Shown: one piece after another, positions 30,891-41,387 of the stretch | How the letters are laid out: every line of letters begins with the position of its first letter | How positions within the stretch are numbered: the first letter of the stretch is position 1 | NCBI GenBank assembly: GCA_024364735.1 | Contig: JAGFNQ010004005.1 | Coordinates: 171,939 to 235,938, forward strand | Reading direction: 5' to 3' | DNA: 64,000 nucleotides | Source of the DNA: Boesenbergia rotunda | Lineage: Eukaryota > Streptophyta > Magnoliopsida > Zingiberales > Zingiberaceae | Made by a program: the position numbers and the translations under genes | Notes under the pieces: model-generated | Databases searched by the model: none | What the model was told of the DNA's origin: nothing | Seen by the model: the letters and a program-made list of their open reading frames with translations, nothing else

Positions 30891-33800
30891 GGCGGCAGAG
30901 CTCGGACCCCACTCGACAGGGGTCAAGGACGGCAAACACCTCAAGGGCGAGGTCGCGGTCAGGGAGCCGTGGCCCAGCAAGGACAAAGGCGGGATACCCC
31001 CGTCGCCCGGCAATTGTTTCCTCCGACCGAGCAGGAAGAGGCGGAGGAATTTGATGAAGATCACGCGAATCACCAGAACGCCGTCCGAGGAGGCGTCAAT
31101 GTGATCTCCGGTGGGCCGATCGGAGGCGATTCCAATAGAGCCAGAAAGACGCAGGTGCGCCGACTGGAAATTCACCAAGTCGGAGTCAGCACCTCTCAAG
31201 CTCAAGGGCCCCAAATCAGCTGGGGGCCGCAGGATTTACAAGGATTGGAGGTGCCGCACGACGACCCGCTGGTCATCACGGCTGTCATCGCCAACTACGA
31301 AGTCCACCGCACCATTGTGGACACCGGCAGCTCGGTAAACATTTTATATAAACGAGCTTTCGATCAACTGCAAATTGAATTATCGCAGCTGGAGTTGGTG
31401 GTTACTCCCCTGTTCGGATTTACGGGGAACGAAGTACAGCCGATCGGACAGATACGGCTGGTCGTCTCACTTGGAGAGGAGCCGCTCAAGAGAACCCGAT
31501 GGACCACATTTCTGATTGTGGATGCCCCAGCTGCCTACAACGCCATTCTCGGTCGACCGGCTCTCAACGAGTTTAAAGCGGTAGTCTCCACCTACTACCT
31601 CAAGGTGAAGTTTCCGGTCGGCGACAGGGTCGGCGAGGTGAAGGGCAATCAGACCGTGGCCCGGCGCTGCTATGCTGATGATGTCCGCTCGGGAGGTCAG
31701 AAGGCAAGGCGGGCAGGTAGCAGCTGCAACATGGTGCAAGCCTCCCCTTGGGCAGAATTGCGGGACGACAAAGAAGAGGTACAACTTTTGCCCGGTCGAG
31801 AAGATACCAAGATACAAATTGCTGCAAGACTTTCCGAGGAGCTGAAGCAATCCCTAGTCGACTCCCTCGCTCGGAATCAAGACGTATTTGCCTGGTCGGC
31901 GAAAGACTTAAAGGGAGTCCGGCCGGAGGTAGCGGAACATCAATTGCACGTATACCCGGGGGCGCGGCCAGTAAAGCAGCGGAAAAGGGACCGCAGCGCC
32001 GCCCAGAATCAAGTCATCCGGGCGGAAGTAGAAAGACTGTTGGAGGCAGGACACATCCGGGAGGTCCAGTTCCCGGCCTGGCTTGCCAATGTGGTGCTGG
32101 TGGCCAAACCCAACGACAAGTGGCGGGTATGCATTGATTTCTGAGACCTCAATCGTGCATGCCCAAAAGATTGCTACCCACTTCCAAGGATCGATCAAAT
32201 GGTAGACTCGACGGCCGGCAGCGAGTTCATATCAATGCTGGATGCGTACCAGGGATACCACCAAGTCCCACTGGCTGCTGCCGATCAGGAGAAGGTTAGC
32301 TTTGTCACGGCTGACGGCACCTACTGCTACACCGTCATGCCGTTTGGCCTCAAGAATGCGGGCGCCACCTACCAAAGAATGATGAACAAGGTGTTCCGGT
32401 CGCAAATGGGGCGTAACGTCGAAGTATACGTCGACGATATTCTGATCAAGACTGCCCGGACGGAAGAACTAATCCCCGACATTGAAGAAACCTGCCAAAC
32501 TCTACGGCGGTTTGGCCTGAAGCTTAATCCGGCCAAATGTCTATTCGGGGCTCGAAGCGGGAAGTTCCTCAGTTATATAGTCACCGAGCGGGGAATCGAA
32601 GCAAATCCGGGCAAAGTGAAGGCCATCATGGAGATGCCGGCTCCAAGGAATCTCAAAGAAGCTCAACGGCTGATCGGACGGATAACGGCCTTGTCGAGAT
32701 TCATTTCCCGGTCAGCCGAACGGGGTCTGCCATTCTTCAAGACATTGCGTCGGGCCACCAAATTTCAGTGGGACGCAGAGTGTGACAAGGCCTTCGAAGA
32801 GATGAAAGCTTACCTGTCGGAACTACCGACGCTCGCCCGGCCGGAGCCTGAGGAGAATTTATATGTATACCTAGCAGCTTCCTCCGACTCGGGCAGCATG
32901 GTGTTAGCCCGGCAAGAGAAAGCTGAGCAGCGGCCGGTGTATTTCTTCGCCCACTTATTTAAAGGAGCCGAGGGTCGGTACACGACACTCGAAAAATTGG
33001 GCTACATACTATTCTTAGCCACCCGGCGACTCAGACCATACTTCTTATCTCACCCAATTACCGTATTGACTAACAGTAACTTGGGTCGGGTGCTCACTAA
33101 CCCAGACGCCTCAGGGCGGCTAGTCAAATGGACAACTGAGCTGAGTGAGTATGACATACAATATCAAACCCGACCGGCTATCAAGGCTCAAGCCTTAGCT
33201 GATTTTCTCACGGAATGGCATCCCGATGAAGCCGAGGGCGTATGGAAGGTGTACGTTGATGGGGCATCCTCTCGGCAAGGAAGCGGAATCGGCGTTCTCA
33301 TGGTTTCACCCGAAGAAGAACGGCTACACTTGTCCGTGCGGCTGGAACACAAGGCGACTAATAATGAAGTTGAATATGAAGCACTTATAGCCGGTCTGCA
33401 AGCAGCCCGGCATGTCGGCGCCACCCGGGTGTGGCTATACTCAGATTCGCAACTTGCCATACAACAACTGGCCGGTAATTTCGAAGTCAATAGCAGCCGG
33501 CTGCAAGAGTACATCGATGCCTATGAACAGCTGAAGACGGGTTTCCGTGAGGTACTCTTACAGAAGATCCCTCGGGAGAGCAACTTGAAGGCGGATGAGC
33601 TAGCCAAATTAGCTAGCGCAGTCGGATCTTGGGTGATCCCCCGACCGGCCAGCCACGCATTATTCGTCATGCAAATCGAGCAACAAGCGGAGATCGAATT
33701 GGAGACCGATTGGAGAACTCCATTGATTGCATTCTTGACCAAGGGAGAAGTACCATCCGACCGGGAGGAGGCTCGGCTGCTCAGAAAGAGAGCCGTGCAA

Positions 33801-34946
33801 TATACCATGGTCGGAGATGCCCTCTATAAACGAGCTCACGCCCGGCCGTTACTCAAATGTCTGGGCGACGAGGACGCAGATTACGTGCTCCGCGAAGTCC
33901 ATATGGGGGTCTGGAGTAACCATTCGGGGGGGGGGGGGGGGCAGAGCCACCGCCCGGAAGGCTCTGTTGGCCGGGTATTATTGGCCAACTTTACAGAAGG
34001 ATGCCGACCGGCTGGCCGCAACATGCATCTCATGTCAAAAGCACCAGTACCTGCCGCACTGGCCGGCCGAAGTAATGAAGACATCTGCTGTCTCTTGCCC
34101 GTTTGACCAATGGGGCATGGATATCGTAGGTCCCTTTCCTCTCGCCCCCGCCCAGAAGAAGTTCTTGTTGGTCGCGGTGGATTACTTCTCTAAATGGGTA
34201 GAAGCAGAGGCGCTGGCCCGGATCACCGAGCAGGCGGTGGTTAAGTTCTTGTGGCAAAACATTTTATGCAGATACGGGATCCCCCACAAGTTGATTTCTG
34301 ACAACGGTCGGCAGTTCCAAGGGAAGAAAATCAAAGAGTGGTGCTCGGCATACGGCATCATCAGGCCTTTACATCGGTGGCGTATCCACAGAGCAACGGC
34401 CAGGCAGAAGTCGCCAACCGGGAAATCTTGAGAGGGCTCAAAACAAAGCTGGATCATGCAGGAACTAACTGGGTAGAGCAGCTCCCCGGGGTCCTTTGGG
34501 CGAACAGAACCACACCCAGAGAAGCGACTGGGCAAACGCCTTTCCACCTCGTCTACGGCAGCGAGGCGGTGGTGCCGGTTGAGGTCGGTTGTGAATCTGA
34601 CCGGCGGTTAAGCTATGACGAAGGAAATGATGAAAGAAGGCGCTTACAGCTTGACCTCATAGAGGAAGTCCGGGAAAAAGCAGCCGCCCGGATGTTCAAG
34701 TACCGTCAGCGTATGAAACAAAGGTACGACCAGAAGGTGTTGCCGCGCTCGTTTCGACCCGGGGACCTAGTCTGGAAACGTATAAAGCCGGTCGGTGATG
34801 TTAACAAATTACAACCACAGTGGGGCGGACCTTTCAAGGTAGTGGAGAAATTGCATTCAAGCGCTTACTACTTGGAAGATGAACATGGAAAAAGGCTTGA
34901 CCGACCGTGGAGTTCCCTACACTTGCAAATGTACAGAGAGCCCTAG
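30891..34946 (+). pseudogene. Pol (protease, RT, RNase H, integrase) of the Gypsy element, broken
   Basis: Same frame as gag. Protease: IVDTGSSVNI near 31315. RT: fingers at WRVCIDF, where a TGA (32142-32144) replaces the next codon, expected to be Arg; the catalytic YVDD is at 32427-32438. A first RNase H-like/connection region is followed by a second RNase H (VDGASS, NNEVEYEAL, SDSQLAIQ, KADELAKLAS, 33240-33630). Integrase: a 16-G run at 33926-33941 shifts the frame in the zinc-binding region; then CISCQKH, the first Asp in WGMDIVGP, the second in ISDNGRQF, and the Glu in QSNGQAEVANRE. A one-base loss near 34358 separates the last two. The frame ends at 34946. No chromodomain is seen. Two frameshifts and one stop make this copy inactive. 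Confidence 0.9.
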
Positions 34947-35790
34947 AGTGATGTAATCTTGTAAAACGCAGCATTCTAGCTATAACGAAAGGCTCTCCCG
35001 ACCGCAGTCGCCGGTCGGCCACACAAGGCAAGTCATACCTGGACGGGACGCAGGCGGACGCGTCATACCCTCCAGAAGCCTGAGTCGGCAACTGACGGGG
35101 AGCGTCAGCCCACTCGGAAGCCTGGACTGGTTCCCAGTCGGAAGCGTGGCGGCCCACGTGGAAGATTGGCCCATCCGGAAGCCTAAAGCGGTGTCCGGTC
35201 GGATGCGTGGCGTCCCACGCAGAAGATTGGCTCCCTTTGGAAGCCTGAGTCGGCGACTGACTGGAAGCGTCAGCCCACTCGGAAGCCTGTATCGAAATCC
35301 GGTCGGGCATGTGGCGATCCACATCCCGCATCCCGAACCCCAGACCAGTTGGCTTCTACTTAGCCAGATTCCTTAGTTTAGCTCTCTGACCGGGCGTGTG
35401 GCGATCCACATCCCGCAGGCAGGACCACCAATCAGTCTGCTATTTTACACTTAACCATTTCTCTAAAGTAATTTGGTTCCCCGACTGGGCGTGTGGTGAC
35501 CCACATCCCCTAGAATGGTTTTAGCCCTCTGACCGGGCGTGGGGTGACTCACACCTCTTAGACAGATCAACCAGTCGGCTACCTGACAACCATTTTTCCT
35601 GCGCTTAATTCGGCTCTCTGGTCGGGTTTAAGGTGATCCATATCCCCCACCCGGCTAGGCGATCAGCAACATCTGCTTAGTCATTATCTAAAATAACACT
35701 TAGAAAGAAAAGGTTTTTCATTGCTGTTGAATCGGAAGCATTACAAAAAAGAGAGCCCCAACCGACGGCTCAGGAGTACATGGTAAAATT
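34947..35790. repeat. Repeat-rich spacer with GTGG/CCAC dyads, between pol and the antisense gene
   Basis: The stretch contains repeated CACTCGGAAGCCTG-like blocks (35030-35300) and CTGACCGGGCG-like blocks (35385, 35480, 35530). In each period a short dyad occurs: CGTGGcggcCCACG (35144), GCGTGGcgtCCCACGC (35205), TGTGGcgatCCACA (35310 and 35397), TGTGGtgacCCACA (35492). There is no supported coding frame. It separates two convergent genes, so it must hold both 3' ends. Confidence 0.75.
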
Positions 35791-38073
35791 TTAGGTAAAG
35801 GGTTGGAAGAAGTCTTTAGGGAGTAGCTCCTTGACCCGGCTCACTTGGACGGCATTGATAGGAAGGTCGGCAGGTAGATGGCCGCTCTCTTGGAGCTGCA
35901 GAACAGCGCTGTCTAAGCCCATCTTGAACATACCGGAGGTCCGCTTGCCCAGCTGCGTGCCGAACTCTTTAGAATTGATGTAAGCTAGGCGATGTGCGTC
36001 CATCCGGGCGGGCTCGCCTGCCTGATGCAGTTTCAGGCTGTCAATTTCCGCCCGGAGGTTAGCTAGCTCCTTGTCCTTATCCTCCAAGGCAACGGCTTGA
36101 GAAGCCAGCAGTCCTTCAGACAAGCGGAGCTCGTCTCCCCGTACGTCCAAAGCCTTCTCCTTGGCATTCAAGTCCGACTCTCGAGTCGCCAGCTCCTGCT
36201 CTTTTTCGTTCAGGGTCGTCCGGAGCTCCTCCGAAGACTTCATCAGCGTATCTAACTCCGCCTTCAAGGCTTGGACCTCGACAGTCTTCTTGTCGAGGTC
36301 CGATCGGGCACGGCGTTGCCTATCCAGAGCCTTCTTCCTCTCCTGCTCAAGGGTCGCGTGTAGGGAGGAAGACCGGGCATACGCCCGCTCGGCTGCCTCC
36401 GCTCGGGTGGTTTCCTCCGTCAGTAGCGCCTCGGCGGAACGGATTTTCTCCTTGAGATCCAGTATCTCCGAACGGAGAATAGCGGTGCCCTCCTCGCCGG
36501 CGGGTAAGTTCGCATGCGCCTGGCGGAGCTCCCATTCCGCGACCCGCCGCTCGACTGCTCGGCGTGCCCTGGTGTTGGTAACTAAGGCATAGGCGACGCT
36601 CGAGCAGGAGGCCCAAAACTACAATAAGAATGAGTTAGAAAAAAGCAAGTTAGTTAAGCATTGAAGCATCGGACTTACATGCGTGACGTCCTGAGTGAAT
36701 TGGTCGGCCAGTCGGATCGGGGGTCTGGAAGTCCCCTCCCTCATACCCTGCTCCCAGCAGTCCGCCAATTCCCCGTAAAGGGTAAGCCGCTGCTGGACGT
36801 CGAAGGGGGCCACTGGGTCGGCCGAGGGAAGATACACGCCATAGTCGCGCGTCTGAGAACGTTATCCCCCCGAGCGGGACGAACCCGGTGCATCAGCTGA
36901 CCGGCTCGCTCCAGCCGGGCTGGCAGTTGCCTCTGCAGGCTGGGAGCGAGAGCCCGACGCAGAAGTCCTCGGGCGCCTCTGCAAAGGTTGCGGGTCAGGA
37001 GAATCAGAAGAGGACGGGCCCGCCTCCGCCGGTTCCTCAATTCGGATAGAAGCGCTGGCTTTCCGCTTGGAAGGCAGGGACTTCTGCATGGAAGGCTGAA
37101 CCTTCTGCTTGCCGGAGGATCTTGCAGGGGCAGGAGTTTTCGATGAGCCGACCGGCTCCGCAGAACCGGTCGCCGCTGGTTGGGCAGAAAGAGCCGGAGC
37201 GACGGGCTCCACTCTCTCAGGAATCGTAGGTTGGTCGGGCAGACCGGCCTGGCGCAGACGCAGTTGTTCGGCCGCCCGGGCATTTATCTCTTCGTCTTCC
37301 AGGCCCAGAGCCTCATCAAGGGCCGCTTCCCACATCATCTCGGCTGCAAAATCAGAAGATGTTGAGTTAGGGAGAAGGAAGTACGAAACAAAAAATGACT
37401 TACAGAAGGTGCCGGGCAGGGCGGCAGGCACTCGGCTTAGCCCAAATATGTACAAAACGGCGTCGTTGAGAAGTTTCATGCCGTCGAAGTGGAGACCCCC
37501 GAGTCTAGAAACGGCCATTATAAATAAGGGGTCGGACTTAAAATTTCTTAAGGGAGCTATAAGTGGCATGTCTTCAACCCATCCGATCGGGAACCCAAGG
37601 CTGGTCGGAGGGCTTATGAAGAAAAAATGAGCTTTCCACCCCTTATTCGAGGAAGGAATATTCTCCACTATGGATAATTTGGCCCGGGCTTGGAGAAAGA
37701 AATTCCCGGCCTCCTGTTTCTTCGGGTAATAAAAGAAATAAAGAACCTCCGGTCGGAGGGGGACTCGGTAAAGGGTAAAGAGAACTATTAGGTTACATAG
37801 TATACGAACGGCATTGGGAGAGAGCTGGAAGATAGGCACATGGAAAAAGTTACAGAACTCTACAATAAAAGGATGAAGAGGGTAGCGCAGGCCAGACGTG
37901 TACTGGTCCCGGAAAAACACAAAGAAGCCGGCCGGGGGCTTGTGTGGTCGGTCGGCTTTGGTAGGAACGACGACGCGATAGTTTGCAGGGATATCGTAGG
38001 CCAGTCGGAGATCGGAGACGGTCTCGTCGTAAAGGGTAGACTCGACGGAAGTGTACCACGTAGAGGCAGCCAT
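35791..38073 (-). CDS. Antisense spliced gene of the Tat element (Transposase_28-type domain plus coiled coil)
   Basis: Exons 38073-37404, 37343-36679 and 36618-35791 join in frame across two 60-bp GT-AG introns (donors GTAAGTCA and GTAAGTCC; acceptors TTTTGCAG and TATTGTAG), giving about 720 codons. The ATG at 38073 is preferred over the in-frame one at 38172 because the second copy at 13102 starts at the matching place and at the same distance from its TATA box. Residues 50-220 hold the 'putative gypsy-type transposon' domain (LRYPLHPFIVEFCNF, LYRVPLRPEVLYFFYYPKK). The middle is Pro/Ser/Ala-rich. The last exon is a long coiled coil (LDTLMKSSEELRTTLNEKEQ). A single in-frame TAA interrupts exon 2 at 36864-36862. 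Function is unknown; such antisense frames are known in Tat relatives. Confidence 0.78.
36619..36678 (-). other. Intron 2 of the antisense gene (60 bp)
   Basis: On the minus strand the intron begins GTAAGTCCG after a CAT codon and ends TTATTGTAG, with a T-rich region before the acceptor. It contains the frame change between the second and third exons; removing it joins them in phase 0. Confidence 0.75.
37344..37403 (-). other. Intron 1 of the antisense gene (60 bp)
   Basis: On the minus strand it runs from GTAAGTCATTTT to TCTGATTTTGCAG. It has no stop in frame, so the open frame reads through it, but its base composition and its counterpart at 13791-13851 (61 bp, same place relative to the conserved MM and GFGL/ALGL residues) mark it as an intron. 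Confidence 0.75.
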
Positions 38074-38248
38074 GGAGCAGAAAGGAAGGGAAGAAAAGGG
38101 GAGAACCTGACCGTAAGGGGTGGCGCAAAGGATTAGGAAACAGGCGAAGAAGCACGAAAGCGGCGGCGACACGCGAAGACGGCGAGAAGCACCGAGGTAG
38201 AGAGAGAACAGCGAAGAGCAAATGAGGGTTTCGGCGAATAGGGAGGCC

Positions 38249-38256
38249 TATTTATA
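38249..38256 (-). promoter_or_regulatory. TATA box of the antisense gene
   Basis: On the minus strand the context is GCTATAAATAGGCC, about 180 bases before the ATG at 38073. The decayed copy has the same box at 12925-12932, 177 bases before its ATG. Confidence 0.65.
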
Positions 38257-39200
38257 GCTAGGCCGAAAGAAGGGAGACCGTCCGATGGCGATCCACGTGT
38301 ACGGAGATCGCCTCATCCATGCCGTTGAGGCGTCCCACGATCAGCCTCGAAAAGACGCACCGCAGGCGCTGACGTCGCCTGCCGCGGCGACAGGCCGCGT
38401 CGTCGTGTCGGCCAGCCGGAAGCTGCCGCGTGGCGGAAGGAATTACGCGCGCGTTAATGGCCATTAAAAGCTCGTAATCATGGGGATAAATCGCATCCCG
38501 GTCGGCCAGCCAGCGTGCGCCACGTGGCCCGGATCATTAAAGCGGAGGTGATGCCGTTAAGGCGCCGGTCGCATCGGGCATATCACCTCACCTCATTCGA
38601 CTTAGAATGTCGCGTCTCCATTAATTGACTGACTCGGGCAATCACGAGGAAATCGCCTTGGGGCGCGTGGCACTCCACATTTCTTGCGACTCAAGGCAAA
38701 CGCTCTCCCGCCCAAACGTATTCAGCATACCTCTCATCGACTAACGCTCGTCCGGTCGGACGCATTAACAATGTACGAGGACGTGGCGGCCCACGTTCCT
38801 CCGGTCAAAATTTTCATCCGCCCGGACATCTTCGTCATGTCAATGGCTAGTCGGGAATGTGTGGCGGCCCACGCTCCCCCATTACTCCTCGTCCGGTCGG
38901 ACGTCTTCACTTAACAAGATGGCGCGTGGCGACTCACGTCCCTCTTGGGCAACAATCTTATTCTACCCAGGTGGCTCGCGCAATACACCGCACACGGATG
39001 CGTGGCTACCCACGTTCCGGTCAGCGGCAAGGAACTGGTTGCCCACTCGGACCTTATCAACATCAGCTGTTAGGCATCGCGTTAAGCCGGCCGGATATTA
39101 AAAGGGCAAAAATCGCTCGGCCGCAGAATGGTTGTACACACTTGTAGTCCAGTCAGTCGGACTGATCGCCTCCTTCGACTAGACTTGAGGGGAAGGCTAT
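38257..39200. repeat. Promoter-side spacer of the antisense gene, with dyad array and polypurine tract
   Basis: The spacer is GC-rich. Dyads of the same type as in the other spacer recur: ACGTGGcggcCCACGT (38781-38796), TGTGGcggcCCACG (38860), GCGTGGcgacTCACG (38924), CGTGGctacCCACG (39001-39014), each followed by TTCC/CTCC and a CGGTCGGA-type phrase. It ends with CCTTCGACTAGACTTGAGGG and the purine tract GAGGGGAAGG (about 39187-39196) that primes plus-strand DNA synthesis. Confidence 0.75.
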
Positions 39201-40255
39201 TGATCCCGCCTTATCTTTGGCACCGTACGGACAGCCAACGTGGCAAACGGGCTGGCCAACTTCGGGGTCCACGTCATTGTACGGGTAGCCAGCTTGACAC
39301 ACCCTAGCCGGTCCCAGGGTCTATGCCGACCGGTCGGACTCAAGGCGGCCGGTCAGAATAAATATAGCGGTTCATCCGGCCGGTCAATCCCGGCCGGCCA
39401 TTATAAGGTTATTATACCTCTTTCCCAGGTACTGTCGCCCGACCACATAAGGCCTACACACCTAATTCATCCGGGTGAATCCGCCCGGCCATAGCTAGGC
39501 TTACACACCTAGTCAGTATTGCCGCCCGGCCACATAAGGGCTACACGCCTAATCGTTCGGGTGCATCCGCCCGGCAACCCTTCACATACATAGTCCCCCA
39601 GGCTTGCACGCCTGGCGCCCACTCGGGCACTCTCTCCCGGAATCACCCAGGGATAACGACAAAATACACCTGCACCCGCTGCAGATAACAGGCTGTCACC
39701 ACTCGTGTGAATTGACACTCCCTGGCACGCCGCCCTGTCACGTCGTTGGTGTCAGGCGACGCCTGTCAGAATCGTACAGAAACCAGTCTTTGTCCTCACA
39801 TAAGACAAATAGTATACGACAAAGAATGTTGGCTACAAATCGACATAATCATACAATATCCTCTGACCCTGTCAGAGAATCCTGACACAGGTCATACTCA
39901 AATCAACATAATCATATAAAATCCCCTGACCCTGTCAGAAGATCCTGACACATGTCAGACTTGGTCCTTTTCCCCGGCTATATAAGCCCCTCCCCTCCTC
40001 ATTATCAGGTACGCGCGAAGCCTCTCATCTCTAGTGCTCCATTATTTTCCCTGTTCATCGGAGTACTGACTTGACCGTCGGAGGGCCTTGCCGAGACGTC
40101 TCCCGGCTAGGTTGCTAACGGTCATCTTCCTCGGCAGGTCGCGGGACACCCCCCACCCGCTGCCATTCTGCGCGAGGACATCCGGTCATCAGCCACGTCA
40201 TTCCTCTCTCCACTGTCATCCGGTTGCGGCTCCACTACGCTCGGCGACAGGATCA
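39201..40255 (+). repeat. 3' LTR
   Basis: Same length and ends as the 5' LTR, with TATA at 39979-39986. It is followed by the TSD copy TTTAC at 40256-40260. Most differences from the 5' LTR are C/T or G/A changes, concentrated in the first half. Confidence 0.95.
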
Positions 40256-40260
40256 TTTAC

Positions 40261-41382
40261 AATTCAAAGAATTAACCAATTCAATTTCAAATAACTAGTA
40301 TATGATAATCGTATAAATATCAGCAGTATGAATCAACAATGGATGATTTTTTAAAATTTGTGCAGCCTTACCACGAAGGCAATGAGTATCTTCAGTCTTC
40401 TTCTTTATCCGCCAATTATCTTGAATCTTTGCATAATTCATCCCAAATTCATAAAAAAAACTCATCTTATTACTTGCATTTTTCAAAATCAGATTTGTAG
40501 CTCGATCGACTCCTCGTAGTAGCAAAAAGTTCCACACTAATTAAACTTTTCATTACTAAAAGCAATAGCCAATTAGAGTACTCTACTTCTAGAGGAAACT
40601 ACTTAACCAACTACGCTATAAATTTTATATTTTTATTTGCTAGTAATTAATTATTTAATAGCGATCTATTTTATTATAATATAAATTTTAAAAAAAACTT
40701 TTATTTATTTCTTAATTAATTTAAAAGTATTTATCTCTAAATAATTATATATATAATTAATTATTTAATAATTAATTATATATTTTTTATTATATAATTA
40801 TTATCTTAATAAATTCAATAGCAATCAAGTCCGACAAATAATTTTATAAAATTTTATTTTTTAAAAAAAAATAATATAATAATTTTGAACCATAAAAAAT
40901 TGTAATAAATTGTGCATGAACCGTGAATCGGCGATTGCGAATCGTAAACTGTAACCGTCTTAGACGGTTAAGGTTAAGGGTCGACCCTCGTCGAATCGTT
41001 GAACTGACGATTTCGAGCCGTGAATTCCAAACCGAGATCAAGTCTAAGTACAACCTCCCGTAATGAGTTATATATTAATCTAAAAATAAACTATTTATTT
41101 ATCAATAAATATAAGTGTGAAAATTCTCAACTCATCTATTATTTTCTTAACACTAGCTCCTTCAGGGCGGTGCGGTGCTGTTCGAGGTTCTCCGTGAGCG
41201 GCCGGCCATAAACTCCAGCGCTGCGGCATGAATCTACGAGAGGAGGAGGATTCTGATTCCTTAATCAACGCCAGCGCCATTACTCGCAAAGGAGACGCAT
41301 GCAGGATATATACGTACGTCAAGATCAATGATGACTCTGCCCCCATTGCTAGGCCGCTGTTTCAAGGGAGGTGAACTCTTCT
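40261..41382. other. AT-rich DNA between two element insertions
   Basis: The AT-rich part (40600-40900) has no gene. A minus-strand frame at 41346-41095 (83 codons, GC-rich, with SESSSSRRFMPQRWSLWP) lies directly beside the solo LTR insertion; it may be a cut gene but I recognise no family. Confidence 0.35.
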
Positions 41383-41387
41383 AACAA

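Larger units (their letters stand above)
28805..40255 (+). mobile_element. Complete Tat-lineage Gypsy LTR retrotransposon
   Basis: Two 1055-bp LTRs (28805-29859 and 39201-40255) are flanked by the perfect TSD TTTAC (28800-28804, 40256-40260). Order of parts: LTR, gag, protease, RT, RNase H regions, integrase, a repeat-rich spacer, a minus-strand spliced gene, a second repeat-rich spacer, polypurine tract, LTR. A second RNase H-like domain before integrase and an antisense gene before the 3' LTR both fit the Tat lineage. Hand alignment of the LTRs gives about 28 mismatches and no gap, roughly 2.7%. The gag-pol frame is broken, so this copy cannot move by itself. Confidence 0.95.

Noticed and set aside
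36347..36616. Separate minus-strand frame of 89 codons inside the antisense gene
   Set aside because: Exon 3 of the antisense gene is open through the same stretch in another frame, which continues into the coiled coil.
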